A stretch of 64,000 nucleotides of DNA, taken from positions 248,501 through 312,500 of the forward strand of contig JAWNZC010000468.1 in the NCBI GenBank assembly GCA_035771165.1, given 5' to 3'. The notes under the pieces were generated by a model, which was given only the letters and a program-made list of their open reading frames with translations, had not been told where the DNA came from and made no database searches. Positions 35,220 to 44,658 of this stretch are shown here, in pieces. Every line of letters starts with the position of its first letter. The stretch's first letter is position 1. This stretch comes from Paragorgia papillata. Lineage: Eukaryota; Cnidaria; Anthozoa; Scleralcyonacea; Coralliidae. The position numbers and the translations under genes were made by a program.

Positions 35220-36054
35220 CGCCCTTAGAAAAAATCTACTGGCACCAGCGGGTGCCTTTTCTTGTTCCCGCGTACCCATTGTTACACGTGCTCCTTTCTT
35301 AACTCCGCTACATGTAGTTTGGGACGTAAATCTAATTTTGTTATGTTCAGCATAATTTTACTTGCATCTCTTCCAACATCATTTACTGTATTTCTTGCAA
35401 TAAATGTTGCATGCTTTACATCGGTGAAACTGGCAGACGTTTATCTGACAGATTTGCTGAACATCTTCGTTCCGTGAGGAACAATGATGTTGGCAAGCCT
35501 GTTACCCGACATTTTAATAGTGCCAACCATTGTATTTCAGACATGAAAGTTTGTGCCATCTCACCCATTTCTGGCGGTAATGTCAGCCGCAAAAGACTAG
35601 AAAAGCGTCTCATTTTCAAAATTGGTACCATTCATCCTCACGGACTCAACGAACGTTTTTCTTTTATTTAACACCTCTGAAGACGTTGTTTCTGTTTAGC
35701 AAGGGCGGACATAAACAGCGTTTTCACTTTATTGATTTATCTATTTTTACTCTCGCTCATCCTTTTTACACCCCCTCCTTTTTGCTCATCGATGGTATTA
35801 ATAGCTTTCGCATCTCATTATCGATTTGTTATTGTTATTTTGCTTTGATTGGCTAATTTTTCACATCTCATTATCAATTTGTTATTGATATTTTTATCTG
35901 ATTGGCTTATTTTTGGTCACATGATTATCTTTCGTATATAAGCTCATTGTTTGTTTACACTCTTTACGTTTCTCTCTGACGAAGGGCCTTCGCTCGAAAC
36001 GTTAGACTCCTACGTTCTCTGTTTCGGCAGTATATCTAACCTTACTATATTTCG

Positions 36055-36092
<38 letters not shown>
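35220..36092 (+). pseudogene. Penelope-like element 3' relic, unit 4
   Basis: GIY-YIG segment 35411-35671 open as in unit 3. Hammerhead-like motif at 35976; TA tract of about 17 repeats. Confidence 0.7.
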
Positions 36093-36095
<3 letters not shown>

Positions 36096-36389
36096 AGAAA
36101 CAAACAAAGTGTTGTTCGCGAAATGTCGAAAAGTGCTCAATACCATATTTTTCGGTTACTGTCAGTTCAGGCCGGTAATCAAGTCTAGGAGAAATAGGTT
36201 TTGTAGTTACTAAAAGTATAGTTGATGGACAAAATATCAAGAAAAACGATATTTCAGATACATGCGAGCATGTTGAAGTTATATAAGGGCTGCTTTTACA
36301 ACTATTTAAAAAGTAAATCAAATTTTGCTTTTTGCGGTTCTTTTTGATTGACAATGTAAGCATATCCGCATATAGAATTACAAGTTTAC

Positions 36390-36470
36390 CTGTTTTGGCG
36401 TCCTGATGTTTATTTGAAGACTGTGCAGGTGATGGAGAAGGATTCCTTCTTTTACTCGCCGTTTTTTTCA
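36390..36470 (-). CDS. Exon A, copy 5
   Basis: Pro after RRN. Frame intact. This is the first exon A in transcription order; the position expected for another copy near 39.6 kb is occupied by ribozyme-bearing repeats. Confidence 0.5.
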
Positions 36471-37821
36471 CTGTGAAAATAAAAACATAATTAGTTATTT
36501 TTTTGTATTGTAATCTAAATAAAAATATGTCTAATATAATGTGAATGTCTATAGTTAATATAAATAAAAAAAATGTTAAACCTCAAAATAATGCTGGACG
36601 CAGTAGAGTTTAGTTATGTAATGTTTAAAACACGAGCAACAGTAAATACATGCTGCAGGTTTTTTGAACGATTATAAAAACGTTGTCTAAGCCCCAAAAA
36701 TTAAAGACATTTTGAGCAAAATCTCATTACAAAATCGCCGACATACCAATTTTATTTTACCATGCATGTGGTGACTATTTGTATAATTCTCGATTTAAGG
36801 TGATTAATATATTTTTTTTAAAAATCCTTTTCAAGAACCAAGTTTAACATCCCTGAGATGTTATCTCGGGTACTTTAATTAGTGGTTTGTGACTATTAGT
36901 GCATGTCTGGTTAGAAATTATTGGTAAGTTTTATGCCTCCCGAAGGTCGATGCATGGCTAAATTAAAAAAGCCCGAAGTTTAAGACTAAAGGTATATTAC
37001 TAAAGTTTTTTTTGGTAAAGTTTAGCGGAAAATGAAAAAGACAAATCGTGAAAATCCGTTCAGTAGACAAAATGTTTCACAGGATTTTTCAACATCATCC
37101 TTGAGTAGGTTTTAATTTCATTTTATTAGTAAAAAAATGAACACGTCTAGAGAAAGATAAACACATTTTTTGATATAATAACTTCTCTATGTTAACAGAA
37201 CAGCCAGAAATAATCTTATTTTGACTTGTAAGTCTGACATATGGGCATTTTTTCATGGCAACAAAAGTGCAACATTCGAGCATACCATTTCCCCTTACCC
37301 AAACCAGAAAAAAAAAACCCAAAATACAGTATATGTGTAGACAACCAAAGAACCTTGTCCCCAGGGCATCGGAAAGGGGACGCGAAGCTAAACAAACGAC
37401 ATGGGAAATCACGTGGGAAAGTATTGTAATATGGGAAATATCCCCCCCCCCCCTTGACATCCCCTCCTCAGTCTGTTGCACCAGTCAAGTTGACAGTTCT
37501 TTTGAAAGTCAACTATGTTTGTGCATGCATGGATGTAAACAAACGTATTCTTTTTCAATAGAACAATATTTCTGCTATGAACACTGTAGATAGGGATCTC
37601 TAGGAGCAGGGGTAAACATCACTTTCGACAAACTAATCGTGAGTCGCATATGAATCATATCGTGAATCTCTGTATGTAAAAACCCCTTATAACATTCAGT
37701 TCTTGGAATATAATTCATTTCGACATTATTGTGATTTATTGTGTCGTACATTAACAAACCTAAGTTCCTAGCTCGTCTTATGGCAAGCTCCTCCCAATTT
37801 AATTGTTTTAACATATCTAAC

Positions 37822-37902
37822 CTTCATTTCTTTCCCGTTCACAGTCAGACGAGTCCGTAAATGAATAAACGTCTCGTGGTTTGGGACACCTTTTCTTAGT
37901 AG
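37822..37902 (-). CDS. Exon B, copy 5
   Basis: Exon unchanged from the other B copies. Confidence 0.5.
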
Positions 37903-38240
37903 CTATTAAAAACAAGAAACAGAAACAATTATATCTGATATATATGAGTGCTGCGTGAGAATACGCCCCGAGTGCGATGCAGTATAATTATGAGGTAGCG
38001 AATTCGGTTTTTTTGGACCTCTGTATGAAAAAGATCCCTTATAACATTCATGCAGTTCTTGGAATATAATTCATTTCGACATTATGTCTGAGGTTTCGCA
38101 TGAGCCGAGAATTATAAGGATTATTTTCAAACTTTTGGGTGCATTGTGATTTATTGTGTCGTACATGCATTAACAAACTTAAATGCCCATCTCGTCTTAC
38201 GGCAAGCCCCTCCCAATTTAATTGTTTTAATATATCTAAC

Positions 38241-38324
38241 CTTCATTTATTTTCGGTTGTTCACAGTCAGACGAGTCCGTAAATGAATAAACGTCTCGTG
38301 GTTTGGGACACTTTTTCTTAGTAG
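38241..38324 (-). CDS. Exon C, copy 5
   Basis: Asp retained in PRDVYS as in copies 1 and 2. Confidence 0.5.
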
Positions 38325-38454
38325 CTATTAAAAACAAGAAACAGAGACAATATTATATCTGATATATATATATATTTATATATAAGTAGCGTGCTGCGTA
38401 GGCAGTGTAGAAACAACAATCGAAATAAAAATACTCGTGATGGTTGAGTGCGTA

Positions 38455-39269
38455 GCCGCCCTTAGAAAAAATCTACTGGCACCAGCGGGTGCCTTTTCTT
38501 GTTCCCGCGTACCCATTGTTACACGTGCTCCTTTCTTAACTCCGCTACATGTATTTTGGGACGTAAATCTAATTTTGTTATGTTCAGCATAATTTTACTT
38601 GCATCTCTTCCAACATCATTTACTGTATTTCTTGCAATAAATGTTGCATGCTTTACATCGGTGAAACTGGCAGACGTTTATCTGACAGATTTGCTGAACA
38701 TCTTCGTTCCGTGAGGAACAATGATGTTGGCAAGCCTGTTACCCGACATTTTAATAGTGCCAACCATTGTATTTCAGACATGAAAGTTTGTGCCATCTCA
38801 CCCATTTCTGGCGGTAATGTCAGCCGCAAAAGACTAGAAAAGCGTCCTCATTTTCAAAATTGGTACCATTCATCCTCACGGACTCAACGAACGTTTTTCT
38901 TTTATTTAACACCTCTGAAGACGTTGTTTCTGTTTAGCAAGGGCGGACATAAACAGCGTTTTCACTTTATTGATTTATCTATTTTTACTCTCGCTCATCC
39001 TTTTTACACCCCCCTCCTTTTTGCTCATCGATGGTATTAATAGCTTTCGCATCTCATTATCGATTTGTTATTGTTATTTTGCTTTGATTGGCTAATTTTT
39101 CACATCTCATTATCAATTTGTTATTGTTATTTTTATCTGATTGGCTTATTTTTGGTCACATGATTATCTTTCGTATATAAGCTCATTGTTTGTTTACACT
39201 CTTTACGTTTCTCTCTGACGAAGGGCCTTCGCTCGAAACGTTAGACTCCTACGTTCTCTGTTTTCGGCA

Positions 39270-39310
<41 letters not shown>
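38455..39310 (+). pseudogene. Penelope-like element 3' relic, unit 5
   Basis: The frame from 38648 has the Lys reading (no TAA) but gains one C in GCGTCCTCATTTT (about 38845), which shifts the frame before the LNERFSFI end. Hammerhead-like motif at 39215. The end is truncated directly into a TA tract. Confidence 0.65.
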
Positions 39311-39312
<2 letters not shown>

Positions 39313-39392
39313 GTCGAAATATATAATATATATAAAATATATATAATCGCGAAATGTCGAAAAATGCTCAATACCGTAAAGATAGAGCGAAT

Positions 39393-39513
39393 ATACTATA
39401 AGTGGGCTTACCTCAAATGTTGATGGTTGCTACTTCAGAGCCGCCTGAAGATCGCCCTGCGTGAAACTGACAGTAGCGACCATCAACATTTGAGGTAAGC
39501 CCACTTATAGTAT
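39393..39513. repeat. Near-perfect hairpin
   Basis: Arms 39393-39434 and 39472-39513 match in 41 of 42 positions (ATACTATAAGTGGGCTTACC outermost) around a 37-bp loop. TA microsatellites flank it on both sides. Confidence 0.8.
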
Positions 39514-39514
39514 G

Positions 39515-39559
<45 letters not shown>

Positions 39560-39568
39560 TCTGGGCGC

Positions 39569-39742
39569 ACTCTGGGCGCATGCGCACTTCACGCTATCTG
39601 AATGTACTTCACCGATGCTGTCCCACATGCGGTTGTCACCGACGATCGCATGTGTATAAGTAATTGGTGAAATTCATTCAGATTGTTCCAAGCTACACTG
39701 ATGAGCTGTTGTACAGCGAAACACCGTGTCTGTAGATTGAAC
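39569..39742 (+). mobile_element. Ribozyme-bearing repeat, copy 1 (retrozyme or Penelope-like end)
   Basis: A 174-bp segment repeated at 41129-41303 with very few differences and one indel. It starts ACTCTGGGCGCATGCGCAC and ends inside a hammerhead ribozyme. Both copies run into TA-rich tracts. No reading frame. The size and 3' ribozyme fit a single-unit remnant of a small ribozyme-bearing retroelement or a terminal piece of a Penelope-like element. Confidence 0.6.
39685..39742 (+). ncRNA. Hammerhead ribozyme (type I), copy 1
   Basis: All conserved parts are present. Stem I: CTACA (39693-39697) with TGTAG (39731-39735), extended after a mismatch by partial pairing of GTTCCAA with TTGAAC. Core CTGATGA (39698-39704). 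Stem II: GCTGT-TGT-ACAGC, perfect 5 bp. GAAA (39718-39721). Short stem III: ACA-CCG-TGT. Cleavage triplet GTC, predicted cut after C39730. A short stem III is typical of hammerheads in Penelope-like elements and retrozymes. Confidence 0.8.
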
Positions 39743-39842
39743 TATATATATATATATATATTTAACAAATAGATTCCATTTTGCCGTTGTCTGTTCAGTT
39801 ATAGATGCACAGATGACGTCACAACGTTGTAAGAACAAAAAA

Positions 39843-39843
<1 letters not shown>

Positions 39844-39926
<83 letters not shown>
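39844..39926. repeat. TA microsatellite
   Basis: About 41 uninterrupted TA repeats following AAAAAAG. Other TA tracts lie at 39271-39310, 39519-39556 and 40545-40612, the last with CTATAG interruptions. Confidence 0.95.
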
Positions 39927-39928
<2 letters not shown>

Positions 39929-40068
39929 TGTTTTCGTTACAAACTTCTTTCCATGAAAGCCGTGTACAAAATAATTTCTGTTGATATATACATCATAAAA
40001 TTTAAAATCTAATATAAAAATACGATTAAAGTTACGGGGATAAAGTTAATTATTTTAATATATCTAAC

Positions 40069-40152
40069 CTTCATTTATTTTCGGTTGCTCACAGTCAGAC
40101 GAGTCCGTAAAGGAATAAACGTCTCGTACTTTAAGACACTTTTTCTCAGTAG
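40069..40152 (-). CDS. Exon C-like, outside the tandem array
   Basis: Acceptor ATTTTAATAG, donor GAAG|GTTAGA, 84 bp, phase 1 symmetric. It encodes ATEKKCLKVRDVYSFTDSSD then CEQPKINE. Three changes against the array consensus, frame kept. It is the remnant of a sixth, older unit whose A and B exons are missing. Confidence 0.5.
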
Positions 40153-40234
40153 CTATTAAAATAAAACAAGAAACAGAACCAATATATATATATATATACG
40201 ACACATGCATGTAAATACATGTATAGATATATAT

Positions 40235-40510
40235 AATGATATTAGGTGTTACTTCGAGTGACGAACCATACTGGACAAGTAGAGAAAACTCTACTTGGCC
40301 CGGCTGGGATTCGAACCCGCGACCTTCGGTTTACTAGTCCGACGCTCTACCGACTGAGCCACAGGTCAAGTTGGGAGCTGGTGGTCGAATGATGGTACTT
40401 GGGTTATTTATGCTACTTGGGTCGAATGATGGTATTTGGGTTATTTGATAAGTAGAGTTTTCTCTACTTGTCCGGTATGGTTCGTCACTCGGTAACACCT
40501 AATATCATTA
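40235..40510. mobile_element. TIR element enclosing a tRNA-like sequence
   Basis: Left arm 40235-40296 and right arm 40450-40510 are near-perfect complements (AATGATATTAGGTGTTAC outermost, GTAGAGAAAACTCTACTT innermost). Between them on the minus strand lies a tRNA-like sequence. Length is 276 bp. No transposase or reverse transcriptase. Confidence 0.75.
40298..40371 (-). tRNA. tRNA-like sequence (anticodon AGT, Thr-like), probably not functional
   Basis: TGGCTCAGTCGGTAGAGC is an intact box A and GGTTCGAATCC an intact box B. The anticodon loop is CTAGTAA with a stem of four pairs plus an A-A mismatch. The outer T-arm pairs and most acceptor pairs fail. It is best read as a captured or SINE-type tRNA-derived promoter inside the TIR element. 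Confidence 0.4.
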
Positions 40511-40899
40511 TTCTCCACCCGAGTTCATTGTCCCATAATAATTGTTATATATATATATATATGTATAGATATATCTATATCTATAGCTATAGATATAGAT
40601 ATATATATATATATTAATACCATGATCGCCTCGGATTTTTTTGTTCTCCGAGGGAATGTAAACCTCGTATTTCCCTCATCGCTCATGCAAGAGGGAAATT
40701 TTTCCTTTGTCTTCTAATTTTCCCGTGCATGTCGATGAGGGAAAATTAGAAGACAAAGAAATCCATTGTCTTCTTCTAAATATCTCGCTTGCATATATTT
40801 TCCCTCATCAACATGCACGGGAAAATTAGATGCAACTTCTCTGATCAACCGTGTAAATTTCCTGTCGGTAAGATTCTAAAAGTTTTCCTCGGCGATGAT

Positions 40900-41075
40900 A
40901 ATATTACAAACTAATAACATGACTTTTTGGGAAATTAGCGATTAAATTTTCCCTTTGCCTCGGGAAGATTTGTAAAAGCCCTCGGGCCTGCGGCCCTCGC
41001 ACTTTCACAAAACTTCCCTCGGCGGCGGGGAAATTTAATCGCTAATATCCCTCAAGTCGTGTTATTACTTATAAA
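40900..41075. mobile_element. MITE family 2, copy 2
   Basis: ATATTACAAACTAATAACATG at the left and GTCGTGTTATTACTTATAA at the right are complementary. Inner arms GGGAAATTAGCGATTAAATT and AATTTAATCGCTAATATCCC surround a CTCGGGCCTGCGGCCCTCGC centre. Better preserved than the copy at 14815. Confidence 0.65.
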
Positions 41076-41128
41076 TGTATAAATATATATATTTATGCAA
41101 CGCTCACTACCCTTGTGGAAGTTTGAGC

Positions 41129-41303
41129 ACTCTGGGCCCATGCGCACTTTCACGCTATCTGAATGTACTTCACCGATGCTGTCCCACATGCGGTTGTCGC
41201 CGACGATCGCATGTGTATAAGTAATTGGTGAAATTCATTCAGATTGTTCCAAGCTACACTGATGAGCTGTAGTACAGCGAAACACCGTGTCTGTAGATTG
41301 AAC
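41129..41303 (+). mobile_element. Ribozyme-bearing repeat, copy 2
   Basis: Direct repeat of 39569-39742 in the same orientation, 1.56 kb away; GGGCCC replaces GGGCGC and an extra T lies in CACTTTCACG. Between the two copies lie the exon C-like segment, the TIR element and MITE family 2. Confidence 0.6.
41246..41303 (+). ncRNA. Hammerhead ribozyme (type I), copy 2
   Basis: Same fold as copy 1: CTACA/TGTAG stem I, CTGATGA from 41259, stem II GCTGT-AGT-ACAGC (the loop changes, the stem does not), GAAA, stem III ACA/TGT, GTC triplet with predicted cleavage after C41291. Confidence 0.8.
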
Positions 41304-41321
41304 TATATATACATATATATA

Positions 41322-41463
41322 TAATTCAATCACAGCTGCAACTTCGTATAAACTTTTATTGACTTACGTTTCGGGTCAAGCCTTTCACTTTGAAAAAGGG
41401 TCTTGCCCCGAAACGTAAGTCAATAAAAGTTTATACGAAGTTGCAGCGCATGTGATTGAATTA
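41322..41463. repeat. Palindromic retroelement-end-like hairpin
   Basis: GCAACTTCGTATAAACTTTT and its complement flank TTGACTTACGTTTCGGG arms, giving about 55-bp arms. The right arm carries AAGGGTCTTGCCCCGAAACGT, reminiscent of the stem II plus GAAAC part of the hammerhead-like motifs in the Penelope-like relics. Confidence 0.65.
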
Positions 41464-41517
41464 TAAATGTCTTCTGAGTTCGGGGGAAGAGGAAGGTTGG
41501 TGGTTTATCTATCTAAC

Positions 41518-41519
41518 AC

Positions 41520-41565
<46 letters not shown>

Positions 41566-41706
41566 GGACAGACGGACGGACGGACGGACGGGCGGACGGG
41601 CGGGCGGGCGGGCGGACGGACGGACGGGCGGACGGACGGACGGACAGACAGACAGACAGACAGATAGGTGGGTGGGTAGGTACGTAGGTAGAAAGATAGA
41701 TAGATA
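41518..41706. repeat. GACA/GACG/GATA tetranucleotide microsatellite
   Basis: CAGA units pass into CGGA and CGGG units and back, then into TAGG and TAGA. All frames are open by composition only. Confidence 0.95.
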
Positions 41707-41773
41707 GATGCCTAAACTTATGCCTGTAATGCAAAAAATATAAAATACGTAAATATAGAGTAATAATTTTTAC

Positions 41774-41866
41774 CTGATTTTACTGTTAGGTGGTCATCAT
41801 CAGATGAATCTGTTGATATAAGTTGGTCAGCGGCCCAGTCCCTTTTTTGACGTTTTCTTCTCCTGA
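41774..41866 (-). CDS. Basic/acidic exon related to A-C-B exons
   Basis: Acceptor ATTTCTGACAG, donor TCAG|GTAAAA, 93 bp, phase 1 symmetric. It encodes RRRKRQKRDWAADQLISTDS then SDDDHLTVKS: a strong bipartite-like basic patch (RRRKRQKR) followed by the same TDSSD motif found in exons B and C. It is therefore a single-copy relative of those exons and a candidate nuclear localisation segment. Confidence 0.5.
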
Positions 41867-42459
41867 CTGTCAGAAATAAAAATATGTTTATTTTTTATTA
41901 AGTATCAATAAGTATACGAATCTTTAGCAGATCTATAACCAACATATTCTTACATATCAAGACACAAGTCACAAGTACTTGTAAGACCTCAAGTCACCTT
42001 GTAACAGTTGAGTATCATATTATGAGCCATAAAGTGGATCCTAGAGAGTATTTGTGACTGTAGAATTTCATCACAATTGATTTTTTATTCGTACCATAAT
42101 TTCGTATTCACGTGTATTAAGAAAATGTGCAAATCCAGATAATATTAATTATAACACTCTCTTAACGCATTTTACCTTTATTTTGAAGATACATTTGTTT
42201 ATGTTGAAGAAATTTGTGGTTGTTAACGTTTTGATTTTCATTCCAGGTGTTATGCTAACCTTATAGGAAGTATTTTGATCGATTCTTTAAGATGGTGGAT
42301 TTATGCTCCAAATTGCAGGACCTGCATCTCACCGCAAATCCTAACAATTGTCATCTAAGTTCTTGTGGATGTTGTTGTAGCGCCTTATGTTTTTACTCAT
42401 TTGTTCTCGAAAGTACAGATGATACCATATTACCGTATCGAATTTAATTGATAATTAAC

Positions 42460-42594
42460 CTGGACGTGGTCTGAAATTGATGTTAATAACAAACGAAATA
42501 CACACGTAACGTTTGTGTGTCACAGTAGCGGTGTCTGATATAGGTATTCTACTTGATTCCGTCCCACTTGGTTCTACAGGTTGAGCAGCAGTGC
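42460..42594 (-). CDS. Candidate Ser/Thr exon
   Basis: Acceptor TTACTTATCCAAG, donor CCAG|GTTAAT, 135 bp, phase 1 symmetric. It encodes TAAQPVEPSGTESSRIPISD followed by TATVTHKRYVCISFVININF and RPRPG. The first half resembles the Ser/Thr/Pro exons further right (PVEPSGTES versus KPVEPGVTG); the second half is less convincing and a shorter exon is possible. A degraded relative lies at 44064-44117. Confidence 0.35.
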
Positions 42595-42625
42595 CTTGGA
42601 TAAGTAAATTTATTTTATATTAATT

Positions 42626-43266
42626 ATTATAAAATAACATTTTGAAAACAAGCGCGGCGATTGGTTGAATGCCGTGTTTCTATAGCTTTATGGAAACACG
42701 GCAAGGTCCACGCTATTCAATACGCCATCATTACGGTAGGATACGCCATTATACGCCATCATACGCCATTATGAAGAGTAAGGAGAATTTACGCTTTGAT
42801 GCAGTGATTATTTTTACGTTCTATACCCATTTTCGACAGGTTATTTTATAAAGAAAATAGAAAACATTTTTTCCGTGTTCCCATAGACTTATAGAAACAC
42901 TTGTGGAAGTTTGGGAGAACTCGAAATAGCGTGGAAACACTCGCCCTGCGGGCTCGTGTTCCCACTACAATTTCTCGTTCTCCCAAACTTCCACCCGTGT
43001 TTCTATAACTCTATGGAAACACGAGTGGAGTCTATTCCTTTATAAAATAACCTGTCGAAAGTAGGTATAGAACGTAAAAATAATCACTGCATCAAAGCGT
43101 AAATTCTCCTTACTCTCCATAATGGCGTATGATGGCGTAGTGGATGGCGTATCCTACACCGTAATGATGGCGTATTGATCATGAATTGCCGTGTTTCCAT
43201 AAAGTTATAGAAACACGGCTTTCAACCAATCACCGCGCTTGTTCTCAAAATGTTATTTTATAATTC
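42626..43266. mobile_element. 640-bp palindromic (fold-back) element
   Basis: ATTTTGAAAACAAGCGCGGC at the left and GCGCTTGTTCTCAAAATG at the right begin arms of about 240 bp. Inside are GCCGTGTTTCTATAGCTTTA-type hairpins and several ATACGCCATTA words. The centre holds a second, smaller inverted repeat (GGAAGTTTGGGAGAAC and complement). The exon at 42460-42594 ends 32 bp away. Confidence 0.75.
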
Positions 43267-43719
43267 TTAATTAGTAACTGTATGGGTATATAACATAACT
43301 GAAACGTTCTTACATATCACGTTATAACTCCGGGTGCAACCGTATATTCATCTGTAATTTAATATAAAACATGTTGTTTTTGGTGCTCCGCGAAGTCGCC
43401 AATTATTTAGTGTCAGGAGGTAGATTGTTCCATTGGATTATATAGTTCGAGGATAGAAAGAATGAATATTCAAAGCAAGTCATTTGTCTTTGAAATTGAT
43501 GGAGCTAGCTCCTTATATCCATGATACTGCACGTGCGAAATTCAGCACGCCAAATCCCTGCACGAGGAGGGATTTGATGCAAAGTAAATTTGATGCAAAG
43601 TGACATGTGTTGAATGAAATACATGTACTTACTGACAGCAACTAAGTGTTCTATGGTCTCTTATTTAGCTCAAGTTTTAGTTTCGGTTCTCTTGCGGTAA
43701 AAATTGTACCTAAGATAAA

Positions 43720-43925
43720 TTAAGCTGGCCGTTTAATACAGGTAAAAAAACAATACGAAATACCACTTGGGACCGCTCGTAGGTGGCCGTGGCCGCTTAG
43801 TAGAGGTGGCCGTTTAATAGAGGGGTAATCTATAGTAAATTACAGGGAATATTTTAGGGGTTTTGACAAGTGGCCGTTTAATAGAGGGTGGCCGCTTAAT
43901 AGAAGGCCGCTTAATGCGACTGTAT
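43720..43925. repeat. GGCCGTTTAATAGAGG repeat block
   Basis: At least six imperfect copies of GTGGCCGTTTAATAGAGG / GGCCGCTTAATAGAGG. It is probably the subterminal repeat region of an unidentified transposon. The complementary theme CTAATAAGCCCC occurs at 5158-5212. Confidence 0.5.
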
Positions 43926-44118
43926 ATATATACAACGCGTTTTCCTGGCCGGTACGCTACCACGAGGACCGTTTCTCCAATCAGAATGGAAGAAAAACAG
44001 ACTTTGACAGTTGGTATATAACAATTATATTTGTTATAATTATAATTACACTTTGTTGTTAAGGTTTGTGGGTCACAGCAGTAGCGTCTGTTGTAGCTAT
44101 TTTACTCGATTCTGTCTA

Positions 44119-44240
44119 AAAACAAACAAACAAACAAACAAACAAACAAACAAACAAACAAACAAACAAACAAACAAACAAACAAACAAACAAACAAACA
44201 AACAAACAAACAAACAAACAAACAAACAAACAAACAAACA
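44119..44240. repeat. CAAA microsatellite in the first intron left of the array
   Basis: About 30 uninterrupted AAAC units, in the same relative position (just 3' of the Ser/Thr/Pro exon donor on the minus strand) as in all array units. Confidence 0.95.
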
Positions 44241-44304
44241 AGTACCAGGCCATACACTTCGCAGCAAGAGCAAGACCACCTGTCGTTACTAGGTAAGGTC
44301 TCAC

Positions 44305-44658
44305 CTTGTATTGGTACTGCTTCACTTAGTTCTTCTGCATATTCAGAAGCCGCTGTTGCGCTTGGTCCCGTCTCACTTGGAAGAACTGTTTCAGTTGGTA
44401 TAGTTTCCTCTGGTACGACAGGTTTTTGAGCGACATCAATACTGTCTGGTGGAACTCTTTCACTTAGGCCAGTCTTGCCTTCTCCTGCTAGCTTTCGAGT
44501 CCCAGCATGAGTGCTTGGTAGAGATGTTATATTTTCCCCCATCCCACCTGGTCCGACAGGCTTAGGACTCATAGCGGCATTGCCTGAAACATGTGTTTCA
44601 CTACTCTTTTGTGCTGTTTCCGTCATCCTGCACTCACTACTTAGACCAGCAGATAATC
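44305..44658 (-). CDS. Ser/Thr/Pro-rich exon, copy 1 (divergent, last in transcription order)
   Basis: Acceptor TTTACCAACAG and donor ACAAG|GTGAGA, 354 bp, phase 1 symmetric, fully open. With the carried G it begins GLSAGLSSECRMTETAQKSS, includes AAMSPKPVGPGGMGENITSL, KPVVPEETIPTETVLPSETG, and ends AEELSEAVPIQG. The other copies lack the AVPIQG end because they use an earlier donor (CTAA|GTGAGT). Disordered, acidic, rich in Ser, Thr, Pro, Glu; candidate heavily modified region. Family not recognised. Most diverged copy, so probably the ancestor-like boundary unit. Confidence 0.55.

Larger units (their letters stand above)
23184..39378. repeat. Five-unit tandem array, about 3.24 kb per unit
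   Basis: The word TTCGGTTACTGTCAGTTCAG (one C/G variant in unit 3) recurs at 23192, 26441, 29671, 32908 and 36151, giving spacings of 3249, 3230, 3237 and 3243. Each unit holds, left to right: exon A, AT-rich intron, a C-rich tract near GTCCCCAGGGCATCGG, exon B, exon C, a Penelope-like relic, and a TA microsatellite of variable length. By eye the units differ at only a few percent of positions, mostly indels in homopolymers, so the amplification is recent or homogenised. Unit 5 diverges after its TA tract. Confidence 0.9.

Noticed and set aside
41456..41734. Frames through the GACA/GACG tract
   Set aside because: Microsatellite translation on both strands.
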